This document shows, piece by piece, positions 1 to 8,875 of a stretch of 64,000 nucleotides of DNA. The position numbers and the translations under genes were made by a program. Location: the NCBI RefSeq assembly GCF_004125265.1, contig NZ_RDTE01000003.1, positions 1,674,001 through 1,738,000 on the forward strand. Reading direction: 5' to 3'. Below the pieces are notes generated by a model. That model saw nothing but the letters and a program-made list of their open reading frames with translations, had not been told where the DNA came from and ran no database searches. Source of the DNA: Streptomyces lydicus (GTDB lineage: Bacteria; Actinomycetota; Actinomycetes; Streptomycetales; Streptomycetaceae). Position 1 is the first letter of the stretch. Each line of letters begins with the position of its first letter.

Positions 1-1
1 C

Positions 2-1732
2 ACCGTCGAGCTGCTGGAACCGGTGCTGCGGGGCGATGAACCGGCGGCCGGGACGGGCACCGGCCTGCGGCGGATGGCGGTCCGTGGGGTCCGCGACGAG
101 TCGGCGATCTACCGGGTGGGCGACGTGCTCAGGGCGGTGTCCGGCACGCCGATGGCCATGGCGCTGGAGAGCGGCCGTCCGGTCCTGGTGGATGATCTGC
201 GCAGATCGGACGAGTGGCGGCGGCAGGACCCCGCGGGCACCCAGCGGGTGCTGGACGCCGGTATCCGGTCGCTGATCGCGGTACCGCTGCGGGCACGGGG
301 CGTGGTGCTGGGGCTGGCCGGTTTCTGGCGGAACGGGACCTCCGGCGGCTTCGGGGAAGGGGATCCGGCCTTCGCCGAGGAGCTGACCGCGCGGGCCGCC
401 GTCGCGATCGACAACGCCCGCCGCTACACCCGTGAGCACACCACGGCCGTCACCCTGCAGCGCAGTCTGCTGCCGCAGACCCTGCCCGAGCAGTCGGCCC
501 TGGTGGTGGCGCACCGCTATCTCCCCGCGCACGCCGGGGTCGGCGGCGACTGGTTCGATGTCATCTCCCTGCCCGGCGCCCGGGTCGCGCTGGTGGTCGG
601 CGATGTCGTCGGACACGGTCTGCACGCCGCCGCCACCATGGGCCGGCTGCGTACCGCGGTCCACAACTTCTCCGCTCTCGACCTGCCGCCCGACGAGTTG
701 CTCAACCACCTGGACGAACTCGTCACCCATATCGATACCGACGAGGTGCAGGCGGCGGGCTCCGGCACCGGTGAGGAGGGCAGGGGCGGGGGCGAGGCCG
801 GGCACGAGGGGCCGTGGCCGGGCGGCCCGGGGACGGGCACGGGCACGGGCAGCCGGGGGGCGCCCGCGCATCCGGGCCGGACCGGCATCACCGGCGCGAC
901 CTGCCTGTACGCCATCTACGACCCGGTCGGCGGCCGGGCCACGCTGGCCAGGGCGGGCCACCCGGGGCCGGCCGTGATCGCCCCCGACGGCGCCGTGTCG
1001 TTCCCCGAGGTGCCCGTCTCCCCGCCGCTGGGGCTGGGCGGCAGCGAGCCGGTGGAGGTCACCGAGCTCACCCTGGGCGAAGGCTCCCGGCTGGTGCTGT
1101 ACACGGACGGGCTGATCGAGGGCCGCGACCGCGATATCGGCACCGGCCTGGAGGTGCTGCGAACGGCCCTGGCGACGGCGGCGGACCGCAGCCCGGAGCA
1201 GATCTGTACGGCGGTCCTCGACACGATGCTGCCCGAACACCCCGGTGACGACGTCGCCCTGCTGGTGGCCCGTACCCAGTTGCTGGACCCCGGGCGGGTC
1301 GCCGAGTGGGAGGTGCCCTCCGATCCGGCGGCCGTCGCGCGCATCCGGTCGTCGTGCCTGGGCACGCTGGAGTCCTGGGGCCTGGCGGGGCTCTCGTTCA
1401 CCACCGAGCTGATCCTCAGCGAACTGATCACCAACGCCATTCGCTACGGGGCCCAGCCGATCCGGGTACGGCTGCTGTACGACCGTGCGCTGATCTGCGA
1501 GGTCTTCGACGGCACCAGCGCCTCCCCGCATCTGCGCCGGGCGGCCACCACGGACGAGGGCGGCCGCGGCCTCTTCCTGGTCGCCCAGTTCGCCCAGCGC
1601 TGGGGCACCCGTTACACCGCGAACGGCAAGATCATCTGGACCGAGCAGACGCTCGACGGCGGCCGCCCGGAGTCCGGCCCGGACTCGGCCGACGACATCC
1701 TCGACCAGTGGCACGACGTACCTGCGCTGTGA
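2..1732 (+). CDS. SpoIIE-type PP2C phosphatase with GAF and RsbW-like ATPase domains (5' end outside window)
   Basis: The reading frame is open to the window edge, so the true start lies upstream and the protein is partial. Visible order: a GAF sensor domain (about residues 1-140), a SpoIIE/PP2C Ser/Thr phosphatase domain (about 160-415, with the GGDWFDV and VVGDVVGHG metal-binding motifs), then an HATPase_c_2 anti-sigma-like domain (about 430-545, with a SELITNAIRYG N-box and GGRGLFLV). Such Streptomyces proteins are thought to act in partner-switching control of sigma factors, the phosphatase acting on an anti-anti-sigma factor and the ATPase domain acting like RsbW. A Gly/Glu-rich low-complexity insert of about 40 residues (codons around 760-885) interrupts the phosphatase fold. 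The signal sensed by the GAF domain cannot be told from sequence. Confidence 0.9.
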   Translation, partial: TVELLEPVLRGDEPAAGTGTGLRRMAVRGVRDESAIYRVGDVLRAVSGTPMAMALESGRPVLVDDLRRSDEWRRQDPAGTQRVLDAGIRSLIAVPLRARGVVLGLAGFWRNGTSGGFGEGDPAFAEELTARAAVAIDNARRYTREHTTAVTLQRSLLPQTLPEQSALVVAHRYLPAHAGVGGDWFDVISLPGARVALVVGDVVGHGLHAAATMGRLRTAVHNFSALDLPPDELLNHLDELVTHIDTDEVQAAGSGTGEEGRGGGEAGHEGPWPGGPGTGTGTGSRGAPAHPGRTGITGATCLYAIYDPVGGRATLARAGHPGPAVIAPDGAVSFPEVPVSPPLGLGGSEPVEVTELTLGEGSRLVLYTDGLIEGRDRDIGTGLEVLRTALATAADRSPEQICTAVLDTMLPEHPGDDVALLVARTQLLDPGRVAEWEVPSDPAAVARIRSSCLGTLESWGLAGLSFTTELILSELITNAIRYGAQPIRVRLLYDRALICEVFDGTSASPHLRRAATTDEGGRGLFLVAQFAQRWGTRYTANGKIIWTEQTLDGGRPESGPDSADDILDQWHDVPAL

Positions 1733-1773
1733 CGTCGGGGGCGTCGGAGGCGTCGGAGGCGTCGGAAGGCGTC
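1733..1773. repeat. 9-bp tandem repeat just after the phosphatase gene
   Basis: Four imperfect copies of GCGTCGGAG follow the stop codon directly. The tract precedes the promoter region of the next gene. No function is visible; replication slippage is the simplest origin. Confidence 0.7.
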
Positions 1774-1892
1774 AAAGACCCCTGCGAACCCCTGAGACGT
1801 CGGATGCACCACGTCGATGACCTCGGATGCACCCCTCCTGCCCGCTGGCTAAGCTCGTGGAAGGGGCCGAAGATCTGATCTTGGAGGCTCCC

Positions 1893-2384
1893 ATGGTGCA
1901 ACTGCCCGAAGCGCGTGATCTGGCCCCCCGGCTGGCCACCGGTGCGTTCATCCTGAATTCCGGGCTGACGAAGCTGCGGGCGGACCAGGCCACGGCAGAG
2001 GCCGTGCACGGCATGGCCTGTGTGGCGTACCCGTTCCTGAACAGGATTCCCGCCGAGCGGTTCACCCGGCTCCTGTCGTGGTCGGAGCTGGTGGTCGGTG
2101 GCGCGCTGCTGGCGCCGTTCGTCCCCACCCGGCTGGCCGGACTGGCACTGACCGGTTTCTCCGGCGGGCTGGTCGGTCTGTATCTGCGCGTCCCGGGATT
2201 GCGGCAGGAGGGAAGCCTGCGGCCGACCCAGGACGGGATCCCGATGGCCAAGGACACCTGGATGCTGGGCATCGGGCTCGGGTTTCTGGGCGCGTCCGGC
2301 CGCCGGCGGCGGGCCGCGGCGGCCCGGCAGCACCGGCACTCGGCGTGCTGCCGGCGCCACCACCGGGGACGTTGCCGGTGGTGA
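1893..2384 (+). CDS. DoxX-like small integral membrane protein
   Basis: 163 residues. The ATG at 1893 is chosen because GGAGG at 1883-1887 sits 5 bases upstream; a longer in-frame ATG at 1827 has no ribosome site. Hydrophobic segments near residues 45-95 and 120-135 and the opening pattern (RLATGAFILNSGLTKL) fit the DoxX/DUF4267-like group of four-helix membrane proteins. The last 30 residues are Arg/His-rich (RRRR, RQHRHS) and probably cytoplasmic. Family members are loosely tied to redox or thiol stress; nothing here proves a role. It stands alone between the phosphatase gene and a convergent membrane gene. Confidence 0.75.
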   Translation: MVQLPEARDLAPRLATGAFILNSGLTKLRADQATAEAVHGMACVAYPFLNRIPAERFTRLLSWSELVVGGALLAPFVPTRLAGLALTGFSGGLVGLYLRVPGLRQEGSLRPTQDGIPMAKDTWMLGIGLGFLGASGRRRRAAAARQHRHSACCRRHHRGRCRW

Positions 2385-2420
2385 GTGCCGCCGCGAGGGC
2401 CCGGTGTGCGTGCCGGCTGT

Positions 2421-2490
2421 GAGCGGGCAGGCCGGGGCAGCGGGTCGGGAGCGGGCAGGCCGGGGGCAGCGGGTCGTGAGCGGGCAGGCC
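2421..2490. repeat. 28-bp tandem repeat, two and a half copies
   Basis: Units begin at 2421, 2449 and 2478 with GAGCGGGCAGGCCG; the first two are nearly identical over 27-28 bp and the third is truncated. The tract lies between two convergent genes, where it could serve in transcription termination, but no perfect hairpin is seen. Confidence 0.8.
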
Positions 2491-2494
2491 GCGG

Positions 2495-2968
2495 TCACCC
2501 GGCCGAATGCCGCCGGACGGCCCGTACCGCGGCGGCGCAGCCCGCGCCCATGACACCGGCGAGCACGAGGACCAGCAGGCCCGTCCGGTCCTGCGGCTGG
2601 AAGGCCAGGTCGGAGCGCTGATTCAGCACGAAGCCGTCGTAGAACATCCACGACACCAGGGCCACCCATGGCACCGCGGCCGGGCGGGCGAAGGAGGACA
2701 CGGCCACTGTCAGCAGGGCGAAGACCGCGAGCGCGAGGGCGGCATGCGCCCTCTCCCCGGTCAGCATCAGGGCGGTCACCAGCAGCGCCGCTCCCAGGGC
2801 GCCGAGCGGCAGCGCGAGGTCACGGGCGAGGGAGCGGGCGGGCGGCGCCCGATGGGCCGGCCGGGTACGGGGCGGTGCCAGCCGCGGGAGGCGCGGGATG
2901 TGCGGGGCGTAGGGGAGGTACGGGCGGTGGGGGCGGTAGGAGGTCGCCGGACGGTGAAGGGTGGCCAC
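2495..2968 (-). CDS. DUF4118-domain membrane protein (KdpD-like membrane segment without kinase)
   Basis: 157 residues. The GTG at 2968 is chosen because AGGAGG lies about 6 bases upstream. The first 50 residues are Pro/Arg/Tyr-rich (PHRPYLPY, PRLPRLAPPR). They are followed by about four hydrophobic helices and a loop, WMFYDGFVLNQ, typical of the DUF4118 membrane region of KdpD-type sensor kinases. No histidine-kinase or GAF domain follows, so this is a free-standing sensor-like membrane module. It is divergent from the large APC permease at 3279 with 310 bp between them, which allows co-regulation. Function unknown. Confidence 0.7.
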   Translation of the reverse strand: MATLHRPATSYRPHRPYLPYAPHIPRLPRLAPPRTRPAHRAPPARSLARDLALPLGALGAALLVTALMLTGERAHAALALAVFALLTVAVSSFARPAAVPWVALVSWMFYDGFVLNQRSDLAFQPQDRTGLLVLVLAGVMGAGCAAAVRAVRRHSAG

Positions 2969-3278
2969 AGGGAACACCTCCTGCTGTGGTCCGCGCGGCG
3001 GACCGGTCGGTCCCGTGGGCCCGCGGTGGACCCTTGCCGTCAGAGTGCGCACGAGAGGCGGTGACAGAGCCCTGCCGCGCTGTCCTTTAACGCCCTGCGT
3101 ACGGGCCGCGCACGCTTTCTGACACGGTCTTGACGGCACGGTGAACACGCGCCGGACGGCAACGGCGAACCCGCCGATGTCGCCCGGCGCGGGGTGGGCC
3201 GGGGCGCCGCTGACGTGGTGATGCATACTCGCTGCTCGTTGCCCGAACGACCACCGATGATCGGCAGGCCTTCCCCGC
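2969..3278. other. Divergent intergenic region between DUF4118 gene and APC permease
   Basis: 310 bp without a convincing gene. It must contain both divergent promoters, but I could not assign -35/-10 pairs with confidence. I looked for a c-di-AMP (ydaO) riboswitch because of the possible ion-transporter context and saw no recognisable core. Confidence 0.5.
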
Positions 3279-5246
3279 ATGACCACTGTCGAGGCGGACC
3301 CCACGCCCCCCACCCCCACCTCCCGACGGTGGCGCGCCTGGCTCCTGGACGGGCTCAGCAGCCAGGCCGCCCGCCACCCCGGGCCGCACGGCACCCCGCC
3401 GGCCGAGCACAAGGGCCACTCCTGGTGGCGCGTCATGTGCCTCACGGGCGTCGATTACTTCTCCACACTGGGCTACCAGCCGGGCATCGCCGCGCTGGCG
3501 GCCGGACTGCTCTCGCCGTTCGCCACGCTCGTGCTGATCGCACTGACGCTGCTGGGCGCGCTGCCCGTGTACCGCAGGGTCGCCAAGGAGAGCCCGAACG
3601 GCGAGGGTTCGATCGCCATGCTGGAGCGCCTGCTGCCGTGGTGGGCGGGGAAGCTGCTGGTCCTGGTGCTGCTGGGGTTCGCCGCGACGGACTTCATCAT
3701 CACCATGACGCTGTCCGCCGCCGACGCCTCGGCGCATGTCGTGGAGAACCCGTTCGCCCCTCCCCTGCTGCACGGCGCGAACCTGTGGATCACCCTGGTG
3801 CTGCTGGCCGCCCTGGGCGCGGTGTTCCTCAAGGGCTTCCGTGAGGCGATCGGCATCGCCGTCGGCCTCGTCGGGACCTATCTGGCGCTGAATGTCGTGG
3901 TCCTGGCCACCGCGGCCTGGAATGTGCTGTCGCACCCCGTGGTGGTCGGCAACTGGTGGGGCGCGATGACCGCCGAGCACTCCTCGCCGGTGGCGATCGT
4001 CGCGGTGGCGCTGCTGGTCTTCCCCAAGCTGGCGCTGGGCATGTCCGGCTTCGAGACGGGCGTGGCGGTGATGCCGCAGGTACGGGGCGCCGCCACCGAC
4101 ACCGCGGCGCACCCGGCCGGCCGGATCCGGGGCACCCGCCGGCTGCTGACCACGGCGGCCCTGGTCATGAGCTGCTTCCTGCTGCTGTCGAGCCTGGCCA
4201 CCACCCTGCTGATCCCGCAGAAGGAGTTCGCGACCGGCGGTTCGGCCAACGGGCGTGCGCTGGCCTACCTCGCGCACCAGTACCTGGGCGAGGCCTTCGG
4301 TACCGTCTACGACCTCTCCACCATCGCCATCCTCTGGTTCGCCGGCGCCTCGGCGATGGCGGGACTGCTCAATCTCGTACCGCGCTATCTGCCCCGGTAC
4401 GGCATGGCGCCGGAGTGGGCCCGTGCGGTGCGTCCGCTGGTGCTGATCTTCCTGGCCACCGCCTTCGGCATCACCTTCTTCTTCAACGCCAGCGTCGACG
4501 AGCAGAGCGGCGCGTATGCGACCGGTGTGCTGGTGCTGATGCTCTCGGCGTCGTTCGCCTCCACCGTGGCCGCCCGCCACCGGCGGCTGCGGGCGGCCAC
4601 CGTCGGCTTCGGCGCCATCACCCTCGTCTTCGGCTACACGCTGGTCACCAACGTCATCGAGCGGCCGGACGGCCTGAAGATCGCCCTGCTGTTCATCCTG
4701 GGCATCCTGCTGACCTCGTTCGCCTCACGTGTGCACCGCGCCTTCGAACTGCGCGCCGTGCAGGTCGATTTCGACGAGACGGCGGAGCGGCTGATCGGCT
4801 CGGCGATGGCGGCCGGGCCGCTGCGGGTCATCGCCAACGAGCCCGACGAGCGGGACGAGGCCGAGTACCGGGAGAAGGAGTACAGCCAGCGCGAGGAGAC
4901 CCATATACCCGACGGCCGGCCGGTGCTGTTCCTGGAAGTGACCGTCAGGGACTCCTCGGACTTCACCACGGATCTGCACGTCCGGGGCGAGGAGCGGTAC
5001 GGGGCGCAGATCCTGCGGGTGGAGGGCGCCGGCGTGGCGAACACCATCGCCGCCGTGCTGATGCAGCTGCGCGAGCACACCGGCCAGGTGCCGCACGCCT
5101 ACTTCAACTGGACCGAGGGCCATCCGTTCAGCCATCTGCTGCGATTCCTGGTCTTCGGCGACGGCGAGGTCGCTCCGGTCGCCCGCGAGGTCCTGCGCCG
5201 CGCCGAGCCCGACCCGGCCCGGCGCCCTCGGGTGCACGTGGGCTGA
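3279..5246 (+). CDS. APC-superfamily permease with C-terminal cytoplasmic domain
   Basis: 655 residues. An N-terminal cytoplasmic stretch of about 45 residues precedes the membrane core (about residues 50-490, roughly 12 helices), which opens with [17 protein letters not shown], the helix-1 break region of amino acid/polyamine/organocation transporters. The last 160 residues are hydrophilic and end in a compact domain ([12 protein letters not shown] to HLLRFLVFG). APC proteins of this size with such a tail include cation importers as well as amino acid permeases, so the substrate is open. ATG 3279 is the first start before the hydrophobic core; the ribosome site is weak. A strong terminator follows at 5272. 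Confidence 0.85.
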   Translation: MTTVEADPTPPTPTSRRWRAWLLDGLSSQAARHPGPHGTPPAEHKGHSWWRVMCLTGVDYFSTLGYQPGIAALAAGLLSPFATLVLIALTLLGALPVYRRVAKESPNGEGSIAMLERLLPWWAGKLLVLVLLGFAATDFIITMTLSAADASAHVVENPFAPPLLHGANLWITLVLLAALGAVFLKGFREAIGIAVGLVGTYLALNVVVLATAAWNVLSHPVVVGNWWGAMTAEHSSPVAIVAVALLVFPKLALGMSGFETGVAVMPQVRGAATDTAAHPAGRIRGTRRLLTTAALVMSCFLLLSSLATTLLIPQKEFATGGSANGRALAYLAHQYLGEAFGTVYDLSTIAILWFAGASAMAGLLNLVPRYLPRYGMAPEWARAVRPLVLIFLATAFGITFFFNASVDEQSGAYATGVLVLMLSASFASTVAARHRRLRAATVGFGAITLVFGYTLVTNVIERPDGLKIALLFILGILLTSFASRVHRAFELRAVQVDFDETAERLIGSAMAAGPLRVIANEPDERDEAEYREKEYSQREETHIPDGRPVLFLEVTVRDSSDFTTDLHVRGEERYGAQILRVEGAGVANTIAAVLMQLREHTGQVPHAYFNWTEGHPFSHLLRFLVFGDGEVAPVAREVLRRAEPDPARRPRVHVG

Positions 5247-5271
5247 CGTAGGAGGAAGGGCTGCCCTCTCT

Positions 5272-5327
5272 GGGTTCCGGCTCCCTCCCCCGGTTCTTCC
5301 CCCGGCCGGAGGAGGGAGCCGGAACCC
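5272..5327 (+). terminator. Strong hairpin terminator after the APC permease
   Basis: Perfect 17-bp arms at 5272-5288 (GGGTTCCGGCTCCCTCC) and 5311-5327, loop of 22 bases, starting 25 bp after the permease stop. There is no U tract, as is usual in Streptomyces. Confidence 0.85.
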
Positions 5328-5488
5328 GGAACCCGGAGCCCAGAGCTCGGAGAACGGAGAACGGCCGGGGGCCCGCGGCCACCCGCGCACCGGGTGCGCC
5401 TCCCTCCCCCGCCGCCGGTTGTGACAGGCTGCCCGCAGAGGCCCGGCCGGTCAGGTCGCCGAGCCGCGGAGATCGGGAAACAGCGCCC

Positions 5489-6298
5489 ATGAACACGTCG
5501 GACACGTCGGACACCTCCAGTCGGGAGACCGTCACCCCCGCCGTCCACCGCACCGCCGTGGCGGCGGAGACCGCGAGGTTCGTCGCGGCACTGGACGGCG
5601 CGGATCTCTCGCTGCCGGTGCCGGGCTGCCCCGGCTGGACGCTGCTCGACCTGGTCAGGCATACCGGGAGCGTGCAGCGCTGGTTCTCCGTGCTGCTGCG
5701 GCAGCGCGTCCAGGAACCGCCGCGCAGCCGCGAGGTGGAGCTGGAACTGCCCGCGGACGACACCGGCTGGGCCGGCTGGCTGACGGCGAGTGCGGCCCGG
5801 GCCGCCGACGCGTTCGCCGGCACCGACCCGGACGCCCCGATGTGGGCCTGGGGCGCCGATCAGCACGCCCGGTTCTGGATGCGGCGGATGCTGTTCGAGA
5901 CCCTGGTGCACCGCACCGACGCGGAACGCGCCGTGGGCCTGCGCACGGAGATCGACCGCGTTCTCGCGGCGGACGGCGTGGACGAGTTCCTGGTCAACCT
6001 GCCGTTCGCGACCTCGTTCGCGCCCGGGGTGGCGCACCTGCGCGGCAACGGCGAGACCCTGCGCTTCCGGTGCACGGACACCGTCGGCGACTGGCTGGTC
6101 CGCCTGCACCCCGACGGCTTCGAGGTGGCACCGCTTGCCGGGGATGCGGCAGCCGGTCCCGCCGACGCCGTCGTGCAGGGAGCCGCCGCGGACCTGCTGC
6201 TCCTCGTGTACGGGCGTCTGGGCCACGACGCGGACACCATCGAGACGGCGGGCGACGGGGAACTGCTGGCGCGCTGGTTCACCCACTCCGCGTTCTGA
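5489..6298 (+). CDS. Maleylpyruvate isomerase-family mycothiol-dependent enzyme
   Basis: 269 residues. The N-terminal half is a DinB-like four-helix bundle typical of the MDMPI family (PGCPGWTLLDLVRHTGSVQRW, about residues 48-70; the His of RHTG is a likely metal ligand). A second conserved segment (RMLFETLVHRTDAE) supplies further histidines and the C-terminal part (about 180-269) resembles the MDMPI C-terminal domain. These metalloenzymes use mycothiol, the actinobacterial glutathione substitute, for isomerisation or detoxification; the actual substrate is unknown. It is monocistronic. A second DinB-like relative of another subfamily lies at 58508-59113. Confidence 0.85.
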   Translation: MNTSDTSDTSSRETVTPAVHRTAVAAETARFVAALDGADLSLPVPGCPGWTLLDLVRHTGSVQRWFSVLLRQRVQEPPRSREVELELPADDTGWAGWLTASAARAADAFAGTDPDAPMWAWGADQHARFWMRRMLFETLVHRTDAERAVGLRTEIDRVLAADGVDEFLVNLPFATSFAPGVAHLRGNGETLRFRCTDTVGDWLVRLHPDGFEVAPLAGDAAAGPADAVVQGAAADLLLLVYGRLGHDADTIETAGDGELLARWFTHSAF

Positions 6299-6321
6299 GG
6301 CGGCGCACAGTTCCCCACATC

Positions 6322-6398
6322 GTGCCCCCCGGCAGGACGCGAACCTGCGACACCCGCTTCAGGAGAGAGGTTCTCGCGGTTAACGGGGTTACGGGGGC
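6322..6398 (-). pseudogene. Degenerate tRNA-Arg(CCU)-like sequence, possible old attachment site
   Basis: Read on the minus strand, the 3' half matches a tRNA: a perfect T stem GCAGG/CCTGC (around 6331-6347) with loop TTCGCGT, an anticodon-like loop CTCCTGA on a near-perfect stem (CCTCT/AGCGG, one mismatch), and a G-rich acceptor strand ending GGGGGGCAC. An acceptor 5' strand GCCCCCG appears at 6392-6398. The D arm cannot pair and the invariant T-loop A58 is replaced, so it is unlikely to be a working tRNA. It touches the stop codon of the TetR gene. tRNA 3' halves are classic integration sites, so this may be an att remnant or a decayed tRNA copy. Confidence 0.55.
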
Positions 6399-7036
6399 TA
6401 CGGTTCCACCCCCTGCGGGCCGCCCGTGAGATAGCGGGTGATCATGGCGACCAACTCGTTCTCCAGGCGGGCGGGGGCAAGAGGGTCGGGCGCGGCGGCG
6501 AGTTGGTGGACAGTCAGTTCGACCGTGGAGACGACGAGCCGCGCCGCGGTATGCATGTCGTCGACCCGGCTCTCCGGATGGTTCTCGATCAGCTCGCGGA
6601 CATAGGCGGTCCGTGACTGCTGGTACCGGGACATCTTTTCCAGCAACTCCGGGGAGCGGGGCGCCTGTTCGGCCATGACGCGGAGGAGCTGCGGGTCGTC
6701 CAGGTGGTTCTCGATCGAGAGATGCACATAACCACGGATGGCTTCTTCGAGGGGTCGGGGCGGCCCCTCGTCCTGAGGGCACGCGATGGCGGCCATTCCC
6801 GCGTCCAGGTGCCGGGTCGCCAGCTCCACCAGGATCGCGTCCTTGTTCGGGTAGTACTGGTACAGCGAGCCGATGGAGATCTGCGCCCGCTCGGCGATCC
6901 GGTTGGTGGTCCCGGCGGCATAGCCGTACTCCGCGAAAACGTGAGCAGCGGCCGCGAGAATCCGCTGCCGGGTGAGCTCGGCCCGGACCTGACGGGGCTG
7001 TTTACGTGGCTGGAGTCCACCTCGTCCCGACGCCAT
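6398..7036 (-). CDS. TetR/AcrR-family transcriptional regulator
   Basis: 212 residues. The N-terminal TetR helix-turn-helix is clear (TRQRILAAAAHVFAEYGYAAGTTNRIAERAQISIGSLYQYYPNK region, residues 22-66); the rest is a helical ligand-binding domain of unknown specificity. It is divergent from the PPOX/ferredoxin-reductase pair at 7182, and a perfect 14-bp palindrome (7080-7093) lies between them, so it most likely represses both itself and that pair. The 3' end abuts a tRNA-like remnant. Confidence 0.93.
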   Translation of the reverse strand: MASGRGGLQPRKQPRQVRAELTRQRILAAAAHVFAEYGYAAGTTNRIAERAQISIGSLYQYYPNKDAILVELATRHLDAGMAAIACPQDEGPPRPLEEAIRGYVHLSIENHLDDPQLLRVMAEQAPRSPELLEKMSRYQQSRTAYVRELIENHPESRVDDMHTAARLVVSTVELTVHQLAAAPDPLAPARLENELVAMITRYLTGGPQGVEP

Positions 7037-7079
7037 GGCACCTCCTTGACAGCGCTGCGAATGCGAGTAGCGCGAGACC

Positions 7080-7093
7080 TGAGTAATTACTCA
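7080..7093. promoter_or_regulatory. Probable TetR operator
   Basis: TGAGTAATTACTCA is a perfect palindrome in an A+T-rich pocket, 43 bp upstream of the tetR start and 88 bp upstream of the divergent flavoprotein start. Its size, symmetry and place fit TetR-family operators. Confidence 0.75.
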
Positions 7094-7181
7094 CAATAGT
7101 GCCATGACCTGCGGTGGAGCGGACGTCGCACTCTTCTGCACGGTCGCCTGCCCGTCCTCCCCATCCGGAAGGAGCTCCCGC

Positions 7182-7811
7182 GTGACGCAGACCAGCACAC
7201 GCCCCCGCCGGGTCTCGCCCGCCGATGTCCGTGCCCGGCTCGGCGAACCCGAGGAGAGGACCAAAGCCAAGATCCTCGGCTGTATAGACGAGTACTTCCA
7301 CCGCTTCATCGCCCACTCCCCCTTCCTGACGATGGCCACGGCGGACGCGGCGGGCCGCGCCGACTGCTCGCCCCGCGGCGACTATCCGGGGTTCGTGAAA
7401 GTCCTGGATGCGCACACGCTCGCCATCCCCGACCGGCCCGGCAACAAGATCGCCGACTCCTTCCGCAACCTCGCCGAGAACGACGGGATAGGGCTGGCCT
7501 TCCTGATCCCCGGGCTGCCCGAGATTCTTCGCGTCAACGGCCGCGCCTACCCGACCGACGAGCCCGACGTGCTCGCCCGGATGCGGACCGAGGCGCGCGA
7601 GCCGGAGCTGGCGCTCGTGGTGGACGTCGCCGAGGCGTACTTCCACTGCGGGCGTGCGCTCCTCCGCTCCCGGCTGTGGGACCCCGCCAGCCAGGCCCTC
7701 GCCGACGAGATCCCGTCGCCCGGCGAGTTGGCCGCGGCCCAGTTCGGCCTCGACATCGCCCCGGCCGACATCGACGCCGCCCTCGAAGAGGCCTACCGCA
7801 AGCTCTACTGA
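7182..7811 (+). CDS. Pyridoxamine 5'-phosphate oxidase-like FMN-binding protein
   Basis: 209 residues. GTG 7182 is chosen because GGAAGGAG at 7167-7174 is well spaced. It has the split-barrel flavoprotein pattern of the PPOX family: SPFLTMATADAAGRADCSPRGDYPGFVKVLD (shown by residues about 45-75), PGNKIADSFRNLAEN, and GLAFLIPG. Such proteins bind FMN, F420 or heme and reduce diverse substrates. It is followed after 44 bp by a phthalate-dioxygenase-reductase-type protein that could feed it electrons. Both are probably controlled by the divergent TetR. The substrate is unknown. Confidence 0.88.
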   Translation: MTQTSTRPRRVSPADVRARLGEPEERTKAKILGCIDEYFHRFIAHSPFLTMATADAAGRADCSPRGDYPGFVKVLDAHTLAIPDRPGNKIADSFRNLAENDGIGLAFLIPGLPEILRVNGRAYPTDEPDVLARMRTEAREPELALVVDVAEAYFHCGRALLRSRLWDPASQALADEIPSPGELAAAQFGLDIAPADIDAALEEAYRKLY

Positions 7812-7855
7812 CCGCAACGACCGGGCCTGCCCCAGGACTTCCCCTAGGACTATCC

Positions 7856-8764
7856 ATGCAGCAAACCGTCGTCGACCGCATCGACCCCATCGCCGAAGAC
7901 ACCGTCGCCCTCCTCCTACGCGGCACCACGGGGCCGCTCGCACCCTGGGAGCCCGGAGCCCACATCGACCTGGCGCTGCCAAACTGGCTCACCCGCCAGT
8001 ACTCGCTGTGCGGAGACCCGGCCGACCGGGAGTCCTACCGCATCGCCGTACGCCACGAACGCCTCAGCCGGGGCGGCTCGGAATATCTCCACCGGTTCCT
8101 GCGCCGGGGCCGCACCCTCGATGTATCCCTCCCCCGCAACCACTTTCCGCTCGTCCCCGCGCCCGCCTACCTCTTCCTCGCGGGCGGCATCGGTATCACC
8201 GCCGTCCTGCCGATGCTGCGCGCGGTCGCCGGGGCGGGCGTCCCCGCCTCCCTCGTGTACGTGGGGCGCTCGGCCGCGACCATGCCGTTCGCCGGCGAGC
8301 TGCTGGCCGCGTACGGCGAGCGGGTCCGGATCGTCGCCACCGCGGAGCAGGGCAGGCCGGACCTCGCGGCCCTGGCAGCGGGGACGGCCCCCGGCACGCT
8401 GGTCTACTGCTGCGGCCCCGCCTCGATGCTGGCCGCAGCCGAGGCCGCGTTCCCGGCCGGACGGCTGCGCGTGGAACGGTTCCACCCGGCGCCCAAGACG
8501 TTCGGCCCCGACACGGAGTTCGAGGCGGTGTGCGCACGGTCGGCGCGTACGGTCCGGGTACCGGCCGACAAGACGCTGCTCGACGCCCTGGCACACGCCG
8601 GGCACCCTCTCCCGTCGGGATGCCGCGAAGGCGTCTGCGGAAGCTGTGAACTCACCGTCCTCGACGGCCGGCCCGAGCACCGCGACGACATCGGCGCCCC
8701 GGAGGGCCGGATGTACGCCTGCGTCTCCCGCGCCCTGACCCCGCGCCTCGTCCTGGACCTCTGA
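7856..8764 (+). CDS. PDR/VanB-family ferredoxin-type oxidoreductase
   Basis: 302 residues, starting at ATG 7856 before a conserved opening (MQQTVVDRI). Order: a flavin-binding beta barrel (RQYSLCGDPAD, residues about 48-58), an NAD-binding domain (LFLAGGIGITAVLPML, about 103-118; VYCCGPASML), and a C-terminal plant-type [2Fe-2S] ferredoxin with cysteines in CREGVCGSC and a distal MYACVSR. This is the layout of phthalate dioxygenase reductase and VanB. No Rieske oxygenase or P450 lies nearby; the adjacent PPOX-like flavoprotein is the obvious partner. A terminator-like hairpin follows at 8876. Confidence 0.92.
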   Translation: MQQTVVDRIDPIAEDTVALLLRGTTGPLAPWEPGAHIDLALPNWLTRQYSLCGDPADRESYRIAVRHERLSRGGSEYLHRFLRRGRTLDVSLPRNHFPLVPAPAYLFLAGGIGITAVLPMLRAVAGAGVPASLVYVGRSAATMPFAGELLAAYGERVRIVATAEQGRPDLAALAAGTAPGTLVYCCGPASMLAAAEAAFPAGRLRVERFHPAPKTFGPDTEFEAVCARSARTVRVPADKTLLDALAHAGHPLPSGCREGVCGSCELTVLDGRPEHRDDIGAPEGRMYACVSRALTPRLVLDL

Positions 8765-8875
8765 CGAGACGGGCGCCGGGAACGCTCCTTCCTCATAGCC
8801 GACGGGCATGCAGCCCCGCCGGCGGCTCCTCGGCGGGCCCGTAGAACCTCGCACCAGGGAGCGGTGACATCGCCG

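Noticed and set aside
2969..3278. Possible c-di-AMP riboswitch before the APC permease
   Set aside because: No conserved core or pairing could be seen; APC identity alone is not evidence.
3087..4580. Long minus-strand frame opposite the APC permease
   Set aside because: Gln/Arg/Gly-rich shadow of a well-supported membrane protein.
6322..6398. Functional tRNA-Arg gene
   Set aside because: D arm cannot form and the invariant T-loop A58 is missing, so it is listed as a remnant.
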